From Alphaproteobacteria bacterium (GTDB lineage Bacteria; Pseudomonadota; Alphaproteobacteria; UBA828), in the NCBI GenBank assembly GCA_029937205.1, contig JAPYQV010000058.1, positions 1-10,176 of the forward strand: 10,176 nucleotides of DNA, given 5' to 3'. Below are positions 1-7,394 of the stretch, piece by piece. The notes beneath the pieces were generated by a model, which ran no database searches, was not told the DNA's origin, and saw only the letters and a list, made by a program, of their open reading frames with translations. The position numbers and the translations under genes are program-made. How positions within the stretch are numbered: position 1 is the first letter of the stretch; the number at the start of each line of letters is the position of its first letter.

Positions 1-4
1 CGCC

Positions 5-769
5 TCAGATTCTTGCGTAACAACGTGTTGAATCGTAGGAAGTTCTTTTCAGTTCCACGTCGCTGATATTTAGTCGCTCCAATAGGGCGACCGTTTCACC
101 GGGCCACTGCGGATCATTCGCTTCATCAAATGCGATTATTGCGCCCTTTGGCATTCTAGGAACGATGTGCCGCAATGCGGCTTCAGTCGGCTCATAAAGG
201 TCGGCATCCAAATACAGAAGGCTGACAATGAGATGCGGATTGTCAGTAACGTATTTTGGAATTGCTTCAATAATATCTCCTCGAACAATCTGCACCTTTG
301 GGAGATGGCCGATGGGTCGGTTCCTGTCGGCGAGTTCGATCGTCTTCGTCAATACCTCGTATGCATCCGTGGCCATCGCGCCCACTTTCTGCATATCGCT
401 GGCCTGGCCGCTATCATCTTTTTCGTGAATGCTTGGAAATCCGCTGAAAGTGTCGAAGCCAATTATTTTTCGGGAGTAGTTATAGGGCTCCAGGATCGAT
501 GAGAGATGGGCGAATGACATGAGGCCACCACCATATGCCACGCCACATTCAATAATGCTGCCATGGACGTCGAGAACTTGCCGAAATATATCGAGACGGA
601 AGATAAATCGGGCGAGATCCTGCCGCGTCGTGAACATCGGAAAGTTCATCAGCATTTGTGAATTTGAGAGTGGCTCTGAATCGAGAAACGTCTTCCAATC
701 TTTCAAGAAGTCAGATTCACTCGAATCTCTGCGTGAAAATGGCATTGCGTAATCAGGCAGCTCAGTCAT
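5..769 (-). CDS. TylF/MycF-family SAM-dependent O-methyltransferase
   Basis: This 254-residue protein probably transfers a methyl group from S-adenosylmethionine to a sugar hydroxyl. Visible are the SAM-binding loop ECGVAYGGG (residues 74-82), the family motif FDTFSGFP (105-112), LDADLYEPT (187-195) and FDE (214-216). In macrocin-type methyltransferases (TylF, MycF) the aspartates of the last two motifs bind the metal that holds the substrate diol. Length and motif order fit the family, and the protein looks cytoplasmic with no signal peptide or membrane segment. The ATG start has an AAGGA Shine-Dalgarno sequence 8 bases upstream, inside the end of the preceding gene. Only one base separates that gene's TGA from this ATG, so the two are probably translationally coupled. 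The acceptor is unknown; a glycan or nucleotide-sugar is inferred from context. The family call is firm and the substrate is open. Confidence 0.88.
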   Translation of the reverse strand: MTELPDYAMPFSRRDSSESDFLKDWKTFLDSEPLSNSQMLMNFPMFTTRQDLARFIFRLDIFRQVLDVHGSIIECGVAYGGGLMSFAHLSSILEPYNYSRKIIGFDTFSGFPSIHEKDDSGQASDMQKVGAMATDAYEVLTKTIELADRNRPIGHLPKVQIVRGDIIEAIPKYVTDNPHLIVSLLYLDADLYEPTEAALRHIVPRMPKGAIIAFDEANDPQWPGETVALLERLNISDVELKRTSYDSTRCYARI

Positions 770-770
770 C

Positions 771-1799
771 TCATTGGTCCTTCATATTTGAAACTGATGC
801 GATCCATTCAATGGCTCGCGCCGCGCCAAGTCCGTCGACGAGGGTCGGGCCTATATCCGACATTTGACGAAGCCTTCCGGGCGTGTTGAAAATTCTTGTG
901 AGCTCTAAAATGAGGTCGGCGGCAAACGTCGTCTCATCGGAATAATGGAGACCGATGATGGCACCTTTGCTGGCGAACAGGTCAACCATTGGCGCCTGGA
1001 TCGGCCAAATTGCGATGCCTATCGCCGGGGTTTGAGAGCAGGCCAGTTCGCCCAGGGTGCCGCCTCCGCCGGTGATTGCAAAATCGCACCAGCTGATCAG
1101 GTCCCAGAGGCCACTCGGCGACGGCATAAGTTCCACAGAATGCCGGCTGTGGTCCGCATGGAATTGAATTGAGTCAACGTTATCGAAATGGGCACCAACC
1201 GCCACGCGCACCGAAAGCGTGGTCGGTGCCGATTTATCAAGTGCCGCGATTGCTTTCGAGCTTACGTCGTAGTGATCGACTCCGCCTGTCGTGATGAGGA
1301 CTTTGGAAATCTCGACGTTGGATCTATCGCCGTTTGTTTCGCGATATTCTGGAGCGAGCGGAAGATATTCGATACCGGCAGCAAATTCCCGAACCGGCGG
1401 ACGAATCTCGGGCGCAATGTCCGGCCAAAGGCAGCCGTCAGCTTCAATCAGGTTTGCGCCAGTTCCACCGATGTAGATTAGGGGGGTACCCCGATCGGCG
1501 ATCACCTCGGACCAAGATTGTTCAATGTTTGGGCTATCCATGATGATCGTCGTCGGTTGAAAGTCGAGTATTACTGCTGCGTCCTGAGCCAAAGCCGGAC
1601 ACCATTGATCCTTAGAAAGAATACTTAGCGGTAGATCGTACCGAGCCGCAAAGTCGCTCACCGTTTGATTGAATTCGCTCAAACAGAATATTGTTGGCAG
1701 GCCCGCATTCCTCGCAGTTGCGGCAAGGACAACGCTACGCATGGCATGGCCAAGCCCAATTTCCGAATTTGTCTCGGCGACAAATAATAGTTCATCCAT
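771..1799 (-). CDS. PseG-like UDP-sugar hydrolase / MurG-fold protein
   Basis: This 342-residue protein resembles PseG, which hydrolyses UDP from UDP-2,4-diacetamido-2,4,6-trideoxy-L-altrose during pseudaminic acid synthesis. The N-terminal motif GLGHAMR (residues 15-21) carries His18, matching the catalytic His of the GxGHxxR signature. LITTGGVDHYD (about 168-178) starts the second Rossmann half, and ITGGGGTLGELACSQTP (242-258) with Gln268 forms the likely UDP site. The frame stays open upstream to a TTG at 1880, but that start would overlap the preceding gene. The ATG at 1799 places the conserved first beta-strand right at the N-terminus and leaves a 35-base gap. The ribosome site is weak. 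A MurG-fold glycosyltransferase is an alternative. A PseB-like gene in the same cluster favours the hydrolase reading, but no PseC, PseH or PseI lies in the window, so I give no symbol. Confidence 0.75.
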   Translation of the reverse strand: MDELLFVAETNSEIGLGHAMRSVVLAATARNAGLPTIFCLSEFNQTVSDFAARYDLPLSILSKDQWCPALAQDAAVILDFQPTTIIMDSPNIEQSWSEVIADRGTPLIYIGGTGANLIEADGCLWPDIAPEIRPPVREFAAGIEYLPLAPEYRETNGDRSNVEISKVLITTGGVDHYDVSSKAIAALDKSAPTTLSVRVAVGAHFDNVDSIQFHADHSRHSVELMPSPSGLWDLISWCDFAITGGGGTLGELACSQTPAIGIAIWPIQAPMVDLFASKGAIIGLHYSDETTFAADLILELTRIFNTPGRLRQMSDIGPTLVDGLGAARAIEWIASVSNMKDQ

Positions 1800-1834
1800 A
1801 TTGAGAGGATTTTCTTCAGCGCAATATTGTGATC

Positions 1835-2788
1835 TTAACTGGTACTGGCCTGACGGTTTAGATATTCGGTCGCCGCCCAATTCATCGTGTCCGCGATACC
1901 GTCTTTCAGCGATGTCTGCGGTTGCCAGTCGAGCATCCTGGTGGCGTCAGAAATATCGCACCAGAAATTGCCGATTTCACCGTGACGCGTTGGGTGATTG
2001 GAAATTTTAACTTCTACCTCAGACAGGTCCTGGATGACTTCGATTATGCGATTGACGGTGGTCGCCTTTCCCGAACCGACGTTCACAAGCATGTCCTGGC
2101 CGCTGTGAATGGATGCGATCGTCGCGTCGATACAATCGGAAACGTACAGATAGTCACGGGTTTGATTGCCGTCACCGTGAAGAGTGATCGGTTCAGACCT
2201 GGCAAGCGCCTCGACAAAATGTCGGACGACTCCGACTTCACCAAACAGGTCCTGCCGAGGTCCAAAAATATTGGCGTAACGAAGTATTCCGAACGATACA
2301 TCTGTCAGTGCCGAGCAAAAATATTTGACGTAATTCTCCGCTGCAAGTTTGGCGATGCCGTAAGAAGCAATCGGAGCGGGAACCGTTTCCGAAACGGTGG
2401 CTGGAAGGTTTTCCGGTCGGCCATAAACCGCCACAGATGAGGCGTAAACAAACCGGGATGCACCAGAGTCCGTTATTTGCTGGAGGAGATTTATAGTGCC
2501 GACGACATTTACAGCCAGATCGATGTCAATATCCTCGGCATCGATGCCCGCATTAATTATTGAGGCCTGATGGACAATGACGTCAATCGGCGACTCCTGA
2601 TTTATGACCTCACTTAGTAACGAACGATCACAAATATCGAGCTCATAAAACTGGCAATTGGAATTTACGTTTTTCCTGTGGCCCCGAGATAAATTATCGA
2701 TGGCAACGACCTGGTTTCCACCTTTGACGAGCGCGTCAACGAGATGGGATCCGATAAAGCCAGCCGCACCGGTAACAAGAAACTTCAA
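1835..2788 (-). CDS. NAD-dependent epimerase (extended SDR, GalE-like)
   Basis: This 317-residue extended SDR probably epimerises a nucleotide sugar at C4. Visible are the dinucleotide-binding GAAGFIGS (residues 7-14), Asp31 in IDNLSRG at the end of beta-2 (typical of NAD binding), YASSVAVYG (115-123) and the catalytic pair Tyr143/Lys147 in SYGIAK. RDYLYVSD lies in the substrate-binding half. The Thr-Asp-Glu triad of 4,6-dehydratases is absent (Ser-Ser-Val instead), which favours an epimerase such as GalE or WbpP over an RmlB-type dehydratase. Only TTG can be the start: an in-frame TGA lies four codons upstream (2798-2800), and Lys2-Phe3 already begin the first strand. A GAGG sits 7 bases before it. 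The gap from the deacetylase gene is 51 bases and holds a hairpin. The exact sugar cannot be read from sequence. Confidence 0.82.
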   Translation of the reverse strand: MKFLVTGAAGFIGSHLVDALVKGGNQVVAIDNLSRGHRKNVNSNCQFYELDICDRSLLSEVINQESPIDVIVHQASIINAGIDAEDIDIDLAVNVVGTINLLQQITDSGASRFVYASSVAVYGRPENLPATVSETVPAPIASYGIAKLAAENYVKYFCSALTDVSFGILRYANIFGPRQDLFGEVGVVRHFVEALARSEPITLHGDGNQTRDYLYVSDCIDATIASIHSGQDMLVNVGSGKATTVNRIIEVIQDLSEVEVKISNHPTRHGEIGNFWCDISDATRMLDWQPQTSLKDGIADTMNWAATEYLNRQASTS

Positions 2789-2799
2789 GCGCGGGCCTC
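2789..2799 (-). promoter_or_regulatory. Ribosome binding site for the TTG-initiated epimerase
   Basis: On the minus strand GAGG (2799-2796) lies 7 bases before the TTG at 2788. The in-frame TGA at 2800-2798 overlaps it, so no longer reading is possible. This pairing is what fixes the TTG start. Confidence 0.55.
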
Positions 2800-2802
2800 A
2801 AT

Positions 2803-2825
2803 CGGCAGGATGCGATGACCTGCCG
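2803..2825 (-). repeat. Intergenic hairpin, 7-bp perfect stem
   Basis: On the minus strand CGGCAGG and CCTGCCG flank a 9-base loop containing ATCGC. It lies between the deacetylase stop and the Shine-Dalgarno of the epimerase gene. No T-tract follows, so it is not a classical terminator. It could be an mRNA processing or stability element. A similar hairpin lies at 6141-6162. Confidence 0.45.
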
Positions 2826-2839
2826 CCCGCCGCGACGAT

Positions 2840-3544
2840 TTATTCATCGAATCCCAAATTCGACATTCTAATGACTTCAAATGCCTCCGCGTGCCGCATT
2901 CCGGCCTGTGCGCCTCGGTAGACGGCGAGGGCGCGAAGAACTTCCGGGCTTCGCGAATGGGGCGCCGCATGAATCTCACCTTCGTAGAAATTCAACGCCG
3001 CCAATTTTTGATCGATGAAGGCGTCAACGTCTTCGAACAATGCTGGTTGGAAAGCCTTCTGCGGGTTCCACTCCGTGCTCGACAAAACTTCGTACGCGAG
3101 AAGGGTGCAGCCGCGATTGGTGCCGAGGGGCCGGGCGGCGGCAAGGGCCGCTTTGTGCGCAACGCCGTGGTCAACATTGGGATCGCCCGCCGCGTGCACA
3201 TATAGAACCGTTGGTTCAAACTCGTTCATGTGTCGTTCGATGATTTTCACCGAGTCAATCAATGGTTCCTGATCAAGCCGGCAGCAGGGCCGCTCGCTGA
3301 GGAAGACACTGCCTTCTTCGACACCGAGAAATTGAAGCGCCTTTTGAGCGCACGAATTTCGAAATTGAATCTCGGCCTGAACTTTCGGCGAATTGATGTC
3401 GGCGATATCATATCGCGCGGAAATGCCTTCCGCCAAAAACACCACCCGAACTGCAGCGCCTTGACTTCGGAGCTTCGCGATGGAACCGCCACATCCGAGC
3501 ACTTCATCGTCGGGGTGGGCGGCAATAATAAGAGCGCGTGTCAT
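2840..3544 (-). CDS. PIG-L/LmbE-family zinc deacetylase
   Basis: This 234-residue protein belongs to the PIG-L/LmbE family, whose members remove N-acetyl groups from GlcNAc-like sugars (PIG-L, MshB, BshB) or related substrates. The hallmark AHPDDE begins near the N-terminus, giving zinc ligands His10 and Asp13 with Asp12 as likely general base. A second motif, PNVDHGVAH (residues 122-130), should supply the remaining His ligand. Length is normal for the family and no signal peptide is visible. The ATG has a GAGG 8 bases upstream, and the preceding gene's TAG ends only 3 bases before it, so the two are almost certainly cotranscribed. In this setting it probably exposes an amino group on an amino sugar or nucleotide-linked intermediate; that is inference. 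Small-molecule deacetylases of this family are easy to recognise but hard to assign to a substrate. Confidence 0.88.
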   Translation of the reverse strand: MTRALIIAAHPDDEVLGCGGSIAKLRSQGAAVRVVFLAEGISARYDIADINSPKVQAEIQFRNSCAQKALQFLGVEEGSVFLSERPCCRLDQEPLIDSVKIIERHMNEFEPTVLYVHAAGDPNVDHGVAHKAALAAARPLGTNRGCTLLAYEVLSSTEWNPQKAFQPALFEDVDAFIDQKLAALNFYEGEIHAAPHSRSPEVLRALAVYRGAQAGMRHAEAFEVIRMSNLGFDE

Positions 3545-3547
3545 GGC

Positions 3548-4459
3548 CTAAGCCTCAATACCTGAACTCGCGGCGACGCTCTCCTGCCAGTCCTTTGCCA
3601 GCTGGCGAAGGCCATCTTCCACGCTCGGAAGTCCTATATTCATCGCGGATTCCACCTTTCCAACCAACATTCGCATATCGTGAGGGCGCGGCGCCAAAAG
3701 ATCAGCTGACTGCACACTGCCCGTCTTTGTGTTTGAGCCGTCTAACCCCAATTGGGTCGCAAGTTTTAGCGCAAATTCAGCCTTCGAAAGTCCAGTTTCA
3801 GAGGCGCCGACATTGAACGTGCCGGTCAAATTTCTTTTTATGAAGGCAACAATGAGATTCGAAAGATCGGTTACATACAGCGGGTTGAACCAAACGTCTT
3901 CAAACAAGGTGATCGATCGCTTTTGTTGAAAACTCTCGATTAACCAACCGGCGAAGCCTTGTCTCAACTCTGTACCCAGCGAAAAAAAGTTGGTTCTCAA
4001 TATGAGGCTATGTTCCAAGTTTCGCGCGACGTCCTCACCCCATAGTTTGGTCATCCCATAAACATTAAGCGGGTTGATGCTTTCCTCGCCGTGTGGGCCT
4101 GGCCCGCCATACACTTGGTCGGTTGAGACGTAGACTAATCTGGTTTCTGGCGCATTCTTCAAAGCCCATGACACAATATTTCGCGTCGTCTGCACATTCG
4201 TCTCGAATGCGGCGCGAATATTTTTTTCGCATTGGTCAACGTCGGTTAAGGCGACTGTATGGACGATGATGTCCGGCCGATGGTCATCAAGAAGTTGCGT
4301 CGCAAATAGGGGATCCGACAGATCGCCGTAGACGGTGATATTTGGCGATGGGTTTCGACGGCCAACCGGGATGATATCACCTAGCACCTCCAGCCGAGGG
4401 GTGAGGCCTGTACCGAGCAACCCGCTTGCACCTGTGACAAGTATTTTTTGTCTGTTCAA
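3548..4459 (-). CDS. RmlD-like nucleotide-sugar reductase (SDR)
   Basis: This 303-residue SDR is closest in motifs to dTDP-4-dehydrorhamnose reductase (RmlD), which reduces a 4-keto-6-deoxy sugar. Visible are the NAD(P) loop GASGLLG (residues 10-16), ALTDVDQCE (70-78, matching the RmlD A-T-VD--E pattern), VSTDQVYGG (111-119) with Thr113, and catalytic Tyr134/Lys138 in YGMTK. Length is typical. The start must be TTG at 4459: the frame closes upstream at TAA (4493-4495) with no ATG or GTG in between, and the first strand begins at residue 5. There is no clear Shine-Dalgarno, and a hairpin ends 7 bases before the start. No RmlA, RmlB or RmlC partner is present, so dTDP-rhamnose synthesis is not supported. 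A role in reducing the product of the PseB-like enzyme, or another keto-sugar, is possible. Confidence 0.8.
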   Translation of the reverse strand: MNRQKILVTGASGLLGTGLTPRLEVLGDIIPVGRRNPSPNITVYGDLSDPLFATQLLDDHRPDIIVHTVALTDVDQCEKNIRAAFETNVQTTRNIVSWALKNAPETRLVYVSTDQVYGGPGPHGEESINPLNVYGMTKLWGEDVARNLEHSLILRTNFFSLGTELRQGFAGWLIESFQQKRSITLFEDVWFNPLYVTDLSNLIVAFIKRNLTGTFNVGASETGLSKAEFALKLATQLGLDGSNTKTGSVQSADLLAPRPHDMRMLVGKVESAMNIGLPSVEDGLRQLAKDWQESVAASSGIEA

Positions 4460-4466
4460 TTTGAAA

Positions 4467-4496
4467 CTAAACCCAGTTGTCGCTTTCGCGGGTTAG
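4467..4496 (-). promoter_or_regulatory. Hairpin just upstream of the RmlD-like start
   Basis: On the minus strand CTAACCC pairs with GGGTTTAG (7 pairs, one bulged A) around a 15-base loop that itself contains a short GC-GAAA-GC turn. Only 7 bases separate it from the TTG start, which lacks a clear Shine-Dalgarno. If it folds in the mRNA it would cover the ribosome landing zone. There is no T-tract, so a terminator is unlikely. Confidence 0.3.
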
Positions 4497-4514
4497 GCGG
4501 TCGTTCATTCGCCC

Positions 4515-6098
4515 TCAGGCATTTTCTGGAATTAGATATTCGAACACATAACTAAAGTCGGAAAGGTCCCCGGCACCTTCGACGGCTGCCGATAATTCGG
4601 CTTCACGAAATTGAATCCGACAATTATCTTCGAACCATGCCGGGACCATGACGCACCTCTTGCTTACGAGATCGTAAATTTTCGGCCGCCAATCGGCGTC
4701 GTCGAGATCGATAAGCAACATTGGTACGTCCAAACACAGCGCATATCCGAATGTTGAAGTTTCCGGATATGTAAAGAGCAGGACATCCGCTTGCGTATAC
4801 GATTGCTCAAATGGCGCTGTAACAAATTCGTCGACTTCATCCTGAATCAGCGCGCGGGAAAGATTGATTGACGAAGGGTGAGGTTTGTAAAGAACCTTAT
4901 ATCCACTGGCACGCAAGGTTCGACAGAGACGAATTTCGAGGTCAAGGCGGATCGGGTTGAATAAACCAGCACCATAGGAGTAACGTATATCGTCGGCCGG
5001 AAACCCCAGAATCATGACATTTCTTGATTGCGATGCTTTCAAAGTTCCTTGATGCCGAATCCACAAATCATGGTAGGTGCAAGTCTCCAACGACTTGAAT
5101 GATTCTATTTTTCCACGTGTAAACTCGAAGTGATTTGCGACGTCCCGCAGTGAATTGGCGCCCTTCGTTGTCGGGCCGATAAATTCGTTGCACGCGCCAA
5201 ATTCGATATAACAATAGTCTGCCAGGTTTTTGTATCCGACATGGTGACCGTGGAAAACACCGGTTACAGTCGCGCCAGCATCGATTCCGCCCAAGGAAAC
5301 GGCGCGAATAAAGGAGTTGCCCATTGCCGCGACAAGATACTGGAATTGGGCGTTTGTTTTCTGCCGGGCACCCTCGTACACCGGCTCCAGAGACGCTAGG
5401 CGCTCTGTCCAAGCAGCGGCAACCGCCGCCGTTTCAATCAGAACGCCAAATGATTGCTCGACACTCACCTCTAGGTCCTTGAGGAAATTCAGAATTATTT
5501 CCTGACAAGCCTTTTGATCCCTGCTCGCTGCTGCCGCACTGGGTCGTGAAACTGATTCGACAATCGGAAAGTCCCAAACACAGTTCGACTGCGCCATCCA
5601 CTCAACTTTGGCACCATGCAGCGCCCCGAGGTTCCAAGACTGACTTCCAGATACGGTGCCGAATATACGTTTGTGAAGCGGCGACTGTGGATTGTATTTG
5701 AAGCGGCGATAGCGCCGCCGCGCAAAATCGATCGCCCGATTCTTTTTTGCGGCTGCAATCAGAGCTTGGTGCGCGCCACCAACCTGCCAGTAATCCTCCC
5801 GGTATGGGGAAAGGTGCCGATCCGTTCGGGCAACTGATCCTCCTTCTTTGGTTTGTCGTGCGGTAACCACAGCCGAATGGACATGTTGGATCAGATAGTG
5901 CTTAAAAACGATATCCGCCATGATCAGACGGTTCCATGGGGGTAGAAGCGCCTCTATCAACGCCTCAAAGGTGGTATTGACGCATGATCGGATGACACGA
6001 AATTCAGGTTCGCTGACCGGCCAGGAGAAAGAACGCTGCCAATCCTTAACGCCTTGTTTGAGAATTGAATCAGTGTCAACGGCGAGTGTTGCTGGCAA
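4515..6098 (-). CDS. Putative GT-B-like surface-glycan transferase
   Basis: I do not recognise a named family for this 527-residue protein. The C-terminal half looks like the GT-B fold of KpsC-type or CDP-glycerol phosphotransferase-like enzymes. VFHGHHVGYK (residues 281-290) recalls their N-domain HG motif. VMILGFPADD (361-370) begins the C-domain, YKPHPSS (404-410) resembles the K-HP motif, and ADVLLFTYPETSTFG (437-451) recalls the segment that binds the donor phosphates. The first 250 residues are unlike anything I can place and may bind the acceptor. No membrane segment is evident. TTG at 6098 is the best start, since the frame stays open upstream to about 6216 without ATG or GTG; the next ATG is codon 60. 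No Shine-Dalgarno is visible, so the N-terminus is uncertain. Transfer of a sugar or sugar phosphate to a surface glycan is inferred. Confidence 0.6.
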   Translation of the reverse strand: MPATLAVDTDSILKQGVKDWQRSFSWPVSEPEFRVIRSCVNTTFEALIEALLPPWNRLIMADIVFKHYLIQHVHSAVVTARQTKEGGSVARTDRHLSPYREDYWQVGGAHQALIAAAKKNRAIDFARRRYRRFKYNPQSPLHKRIFGTVSGSQSWNLGALHGAKVEWMAQSNCVWDFPIVESVSRPSAAAASRDQKACQEIILNFLKDLEVSVEQSFGVLIETAAVAAAWTERLASLEPVYEGARQKTNAQFQYLVAAMGNSFIRAVSLGGIDAGATVTGVFHGHHVGYKNLADYCYIEFGACNEFIGPTTKGANSLRDVANHFEFTRGKIESFKSLETCTYHDLWIRHQGTLKASQSRNVMILGFPADDIRYSYGAGLFNPIRLDLEIRLCRTLRASGYKVLYKPHPSSINLSRALIQDEVDEFVTAPFEQSYTQADVLLFTYPETSTFGYALCLDVPMLLIDLDDADWRPKIYDLVSKRCVMVPAWFEDNCRIQFREAELSAAVEGAGDLSDFSYVFEYLIPENA

Positions 6099-6140
6099 GG
6101 TTTGTGTCAGATCAAAAAAGATGGGGTGGTAACGTGGTTG

Positions 6141-6162
6141 CCGCAGGCGGCGATTCCTGCGG
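6141..6162 (-). repeat. Intergenic hairpin, 7-bp perfect stem
   Basis: On the minus strand CCGCAGG and CCTGCGG flank an 8-base loop containing ATCGC. The stem can extend by 3 more pairs past a single bulge. It lies in the 147-base gap between the PseB-like gene and the next transferase gene, 42 bases before that gene's TTG. A run of six T occurs about 20 bases after the stem, too far for a standard intrinsic terminator, so attenuation or mRNA processing is as likely. It resembles the hairpin at 2803-2825. Confidence 0.4.
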
Positions 6163-6245
6163 GCAGCGGAACCGATAAATGAACATCTCGAATTACCGGT
6201 GTAACAATTCCAAGATTACGATCGACGGGTCTTAGCTGGACGAAT

Positions 6246-7280
6246 TCAAGATTTTAAATCTTGGATAAATTGCAACATCTCCGATCCTTCCAGCCACTCC
6301 GTGTTTGTATTGCTGGCGTACCGGAAGTCCTCTGAGACCATCTTTTCGTCATCGTGATAGTTATTTTGAGAGTCATAGAGCAACGACCGAACGACATAAC
6401 GGTCGGGGAGTTCAATTGCCGAGCGGGCGTCGTCCTCGGTAATCATGGACTCGTGCAGCTTTTCGCCTGGACGAATGCCGATTGTGTGCGTCGGCAAATC
6501 AGGTGCCATCAGGTTTGCAAGGTCGACAATTTTCATGCTCGGCAATTTTGGAACGAACAACTCACCGCCCCGAATCATCGGCAGACAGGAAATTACAAAA
6601 TTCACGCCTTCCTGGATGGTGATCCAGAACCGCGTCATCCGTTCATCTGTAATCGGCAGCGAATCGGCCTTGTCATCAATGAGGTTCTGAAAAAATGGGA
6701 CGATGCTGCCGCGGGACCCGATGACATTCCCGTATCGAACGACCGCAAATAACGGGGACCCGGCACCAACTAAATTTCGAGCCGCAATAAAAATTTTGTC
6801 GGCCGCAAGTTTACTCGCGCCATACAAATTTATTGGATTTGTCGCTTTGTCAGTAGACAACGCAATAACCGTTTTGACGCCAGTCCGAATTGCCGCGGTG
6901 ACAACATTCTCTGCGCCATAGACGTTCGTCTGAATGCACTCAAAGGGATTGTATTCGGCGGCAGGAACCTGTTTTAGAGCCGCGGCATGGATAACGTAAT
7001 CGACGTCCCGGAATGCCATTTCGAGGCGATTCTGGTCGCGTACATCGCCGATAAAATAACGCATTGTCGAATCATGCTCGCGAAACGCCGCACTATTGCG
7101 CATTTCGAACTGTTTCATCTCATCGCGCGAAAATACGATGACTTTGCGCGGACTGAATTCGTTGAGGATCGTTTCGCAGAATTGTTTCCCAAACGTGCCG
7201 GTCCCACCCGTAATGAGCACTGATGCCCCATCAAGGTCGCGGTTCTGACTTAACAAAAAACGGGATTTAGATGTGGTCAA
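6246..7280 (-). CDS. pseB: PseB-type UDP-GlcNAc 4,6-dehydratase
   Basis: This 344-residue soluble SDR matches PseB/FlaA1, which converts UDP-GlcNAc to the 4-keto-6-deoxy-L-arabino sugar by 4,6-dehydration and C5 inversion. Visible are TGGTGTFGK (residues 24-32), FSRDEMKQFEMR (50-61), HAAALKQVP (98-106) and the active-site block STDKATNPINLYGASK (142-157) with Asp144, Lys145, Tyr153 and Lys157. The Tyr separates it from CapE/WbjB relatives, which carry Met there. The length is right for the short cytoplasmic form, unlike membrane PglF/WbpM. The start is TTG at 7280 or the TTG at codon 9 (7256). The frame closes at TAA two codons upstream of 7280, and neither site has a good Shine-Dalgarno. It follows a 307-base gap with a possible promoter, so it may head its own transcript. 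Activity is well supported; the final sugar is not. Confidence 0.87.
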   Translation of the reverse strand: MTTSKSRFLLSQNRDLDGASVLITGGTGTFGKQFCETILNEFSPRKVIVFSRDEMKQFEMRNSAAFREHDSTMRYFIGDVRDQNRLEMAFRDVDYVIHAAALKQVPAAEYNPFECIQTNVYGAENVVTAAIRTGVKTVIALSTDKATNPINLYGASKLAADKIFIAARNLVGAGSPLFAVVRYGNVIGSRGSIVPFFQNLIDDKADSLPITDERMTRFWITIQEGVNFVISCLPMIRGGELFVPKLPSMKIVDLANLMAPDLPTHTIGIRPGEKLHESMITEDDARSAIELPDRYVVRSLLYDSQNNYHDDEKMVSEDFRYASNTNTEWLEGSEMLQFIQDLKS

Positions 7281-7330
7281 TGCAATTTAGGAATGCTGAA
7301 TATTTCGGGATCGGAATCATCATTTGGTTG

Positions 7331-7345
7331 CCGTAATGAATACGG
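7331..7345. repeat. Short inverted repeat in the leader of the PseB-like gene
   Basis: CCGTA and TACGG arms flank five bases. The element lies about 50 bases before the TTG of the PseB-like gene. It may be a small hairpin or an operator; arms of five can also arise by chance. Confidence 0.25.
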
Positions 7346-7379
7346 AGATGCGCTTCTCGGGTTGTTCAAGGAAGACAGC

Positions 7380-7394
7380 AAATAGTGGCTATTT
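7380..7394. repeat. AT-rich inverted repeat
   Basis: Perfect six-base arms AAATAG and CTATTT are separated by three bases. It lies downstream of the promoter-like element, so it would be in the leader RNA of the PseB-like gene. It could be a weak hairpin or a protein site. Confidence 0.25.

Noticed and set aside
1800..1880. 27-residue N-terminal extension of the PseG-like protein from a TTG at 1880
   Set aside because: It would overlap the epimerase gene by 46 bases, and the conserved first strand begins at the ATG at 1799.
1922..2440. 172-codon open frame on the plus strand
   Set aside because: It lies wholly opposite the epimerase gene, which has clear SDR motifs, and its translation shows no recognisable motif.
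2785..2979. 64-codon minus-strand frame with ATG between deacetylase and epimerase
   Set aside because: It mostly overlaps the end of the deacetylase in another frame and shows no motif; it also ends inside the epimerase start.
3548..4459. Calling the RmlD-like gene rmlD and inferring dTDP-rhamnose synthesis
   Set aside because: No RmlA, RmlB or RmlC gene is in the window, and RmlD-like reductases act in many pathways.
7267..7323. 18-codon frame overlapping the start of the PseB-like gene, as a leader peptide
   Set aside because: It has no Shine-Dalgarno and no run of a regulatory amino acid.
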